A stretch of 12,862 bases of DNA from RGIG3009 sp045630285. Lineage in GTDB: Bacteria; Bacillota; Clostridia; Oscillospirales; Acutalibacteraceae. Location: the NCBI GenBank assembly GCA_045630285.1, contig JAZQSX010000012.1, forward strand, positions 1 through 12,862. Direction: 5' to 3'. The position numbers were made by a program, and so were the translations under genes. Under the pieces are notes generated by a model that was not told the DNA's origin, did no database searches, and was given only the letters and a program-made list of their open reading frames with translations. Shown one piece after another: positions 11,763-12,862 of this stretch (the stretch's first letter is position 1; each line of letters begins with the position of its first letter).

Positions 11763-12638
11763 TCACACGCCGGTGAGGTCGAACGACGGGATCATTTCCG
11801 TGCCGGCGCTGTCCCGTGTTTGCACGTAGCCGTCGGTCAGGCCGAGGGCGAGCAGGTAGTCCCACACCTTGTCGCATTCCCGCTGCGTCACACGGCGGGA
11901 CAGGCTGGGGTAGCCCTCGATATCACGCATCGGGGTGTACTGGAACATCAGGCTGACCTGAATATCGGGAACGGTGGCAAGCACGTCGAGGCAGCGCAGG
12001 GAGTTGCGGGTGTGTCCCGGCAGCACCAGATGCCGCACGATCGTGCCTCGGCGGGCGATGCCGTCTCCGTCCAGATCGAGCGGCCCCGTTTGACGCACCA
12101 TTTCCCGCACGGCGGCCTCTGCCGCGGTGGGGTAATCGGCGGCGCCGGACAGCGCCATAGCGAGGTCGCCGTCGGCGTATTTGAAGTCGGGGAGGTAGAC
12201 GTCGACCAGCCCCTCCAGCGAGCGCAGTGTCTCCACACGCTCATAGCCGCCGCTGTTGTACACCACCGGAACGGGGGGGCGGTACAGCGTCAGCGCTCGG
12301 CGAACGGTGACGAGGTGCGGGGTGGGGCTGACGAGGTTGATGTTATGGGCGCCCGCTGCGACGAGCTCTCGAAAGATGTCCGCCAGCCGTTCGGGGGTGA
12401 CGGCACGCCCCGCCGCCGTGCGGCTGATCTCGTGGTTCTGGCAGAAGGCGCAGGACAGCGTGCAGCCGCCGAAAAAGACGGTGCCGGAGCCGTGCTCACC
12501 GCTGATGCAGGGCTCTTCGCCGAAATGCAGCGCCGCTCGGGCGACGGTGGCAGTCGACGGCAGCGAGCAGCGGCCCTCGCCGTGGGTGTCGTCACGCACG
12601 GCGGCGCACCGATGTGGACACAGTGAACAGCGGAACAT
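11763..12638 (-). CDS. Radical SAM protein, PflX-like (COG1313-type)
   Basis: A 291-residue cytoplasmic protein. The radical SAM cluster motif C-x3-C-x2-C is Cys59, Cys63 and Cys66 (GGCTLSCAFCQNHEIS). Further family features are NLVSPTPH (101-108), YNSGGYE (127-133), LPDFKY (149-154) and VRHLVLPGH (201-209). Four extra N-terminal Cys (4, 7, 11, 24) in a CSLCPHRC arrangement may bind a second metal or Fe-S cluster. The family is named for similarity to pyruvate formate-lyase activating enzyme, but no glycyl-radical enzyme gene is nearby and the substrate is unknown. AAGGAGG 7 nt before the ATG supports the start. It is first in the leftward series followed by nrdR and comM/yifB. Confidence 0.9.
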   Translation of the reverse strand: MFRCSLCPHRCAAVRDDTHGEGRCSLPSTATVARAALHFGEEPCISGEHGSGTVFFGGCTLSCAFCQNHEISRTAAGRAVTPERLADIFRELVAAGAHNINLVSPTPHLVTVRRALTLYRPPVPVVYNSGGYERVETLRSLEGLVDVYLPDFKYADGDLAMALSGAADYPTAAEAAVREMVRQTGPLDLDGDGIARRGTIVRHLVLPGHTRNSLRCLDVLATVPDIQVSLMFQYTPMRDIEGYPSLSRRVTQRECDKVWDYLLALGLTDGYVQTRDSAGTEMIPSFDLTGV

Positions 12639-12666
12639 AGCGACACCTCCTTCAAGTTATGAGGCT

Positions 12667-12695
12667 ATTATACCGCAGATCCGACGGGGGTGCAA
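12667..12695 (-). promoter_or_regulatory. Sigma-A promoter of the radical SAM gene
   Basis: On the minus strand TTGCAC (12690-12695), a 17-bp spacer and a perfect TATAAT (12667-12672), giving a short leader of about 22 nt. Confidence 0.82.
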
Positions 12696-12744
12696 GAGCA
12701 AGCTGTGCAACGTCGGTGAATAGCTTCGCTGCTGCTGCCCATAC

Positions 12745-12762
12745 TCTCTCCGAAAGGAGAGA
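12745..12762 (+). promoter_or_regulatory. Hairpin with GAAA tetraloop sequestering the ribosome binding site
   Basis: TCTCTCC (12745-12751) pairs with GGAGAGA (12756-12762) around a GAAA loop (12752-12755). The right arm carries most of the Shine-Dalgarno AAAGGAG (12753-12759) of the downstream TTG-started gene, so the fold would limit ribosome access. The pairing is seen directly; the regulatory role is inferred. Confidence 0.55.
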
Positions 12763-12768
12763 TGCCCC

Positions 12769-12862
12769 TTGACACGTTGGTTTCGTGCTGTCACCGGCGG
12801 CGTGATCCTCTGCGTGCTGCTCCAGCTGCTCGGATTTACCGCCGCCTGCGACGAGCTGCGCC
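12769..12862 (+). CDS. Start of a secreted/membrane protein, possibly SpoIIR (partial)
   Basis: Only about 31 codons are visible before the window ends. The chosen start is TTG at 12769, 9 nt after AAAGGAG (12753-12759). Its product begins with MTRWFRAVTGG, then a hydrophobic segment (VILCVLLQLLGF) and AACDELR. That order resembles the N-terminus of the sporulation signalling protein SpoIIR, which is secreted from the forespore to trigger pro-sigma-E processing, but the diagnostic part lies beyond the edge. An ATG at 12762 in another frame gives an Arg-rich product without a signal sequence and overlaps the hairpin, so it is less likely. No sigma-F or sigma-A promoter could be assigned upstream. 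Confidence 0.5.
   Translation, partial: MTRWFRAVTGGVILCVLLQLLGFTAACDELR

Noticed and set aside
11727..12626. 299-codon plus-strand frame
   Set aside because: Antisense to the clear radical SAM gene, with no ribosome binding site and no domain.
12762..12862. ATG-started frame at the right edge
   Set aside because: It gives an Arg-rich product with no signal sequence, whereas the TTG frame gives a clear signal/membrane segment at a good distance from the ribosome binding site. Some doubt remains because only about 100 bases are visible.

Overview
The window looks like a chromosomal segment of a Gram-positive anaerobe of the class Clostridia, probably a gut-associated Oscillospirales/Ruminococcaceae-type bacterium. 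This is inferred, not proven. The grounds are AGGAGG-type ribosome binding sites, sigma-A promoters with 17-18 bp spacers, stem-loop plus U-run terminators after most genes, Thr-rich linkers on surface proteins, a PflX-type radical SAM protein, and a possible sporulation gene (spoIIR-like) at the right edge. By eye the left ~3.7 kb is more AT-rich than the rest. No stretch longer than about 300 bases lacks a gene.

Left region (1-1.9 kb): on the minus strand, a SLOG-family protein with its own terminator, then a cysteine hydrolase (nicotinamidase/isochorismatase fold) followed 1 nt later by a rhodanese-domain lipoprotein cut by the window edge. A small ribbon-helix-helix DNA-binding protein diverges from the SLOG gene across an AT-rich spacer containing inverted repeats.

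Surface-protein region (2.0-9.4 kb): two minus-strand lipoproteins (a Thr-linker protein and a BspA-type leucine-rich-repeat protein) are followed by four plus-strand genes in the order A-B-A'-B'. A is a zinc-ribbon multi-pass membrane protein. B is a secreted, membrane-anchored protein with signal peptide, CARDB-like domain, GH16-type glycoside hydrolase domain, Thr-rich stalk and C-terminal transmembrane helix. Each of the four genes has its own promoter and terminator. This repeated two-gene module is the most interesting part of the window. The catalytic domains have diverged, while the last ~230 bp of the two hydrolase genes are nearly identical, which suggests gene conversion or recent recombination of the anchor region. 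A perfect TGTGA-N6-TCACA site lies upstream of the leucine-rich-repeat promoter at about -62.

Right region (9.5-12.86 kb): minus-strand housekeeping genes encode a PflX-like radical SAM protein, the ribonucleotide reductase repressor NrdR and the ComM/YifB AAA+ ATPase, each with a recognisable promoter. A plus-strand gene starts at a TTG codon at the extreme right edge, and its ribosome binding site lies inside a GAAA-tetraloop hairpin. No tRNA, rRNA, CRISPR array, insertion sequence or phage gene was seen.
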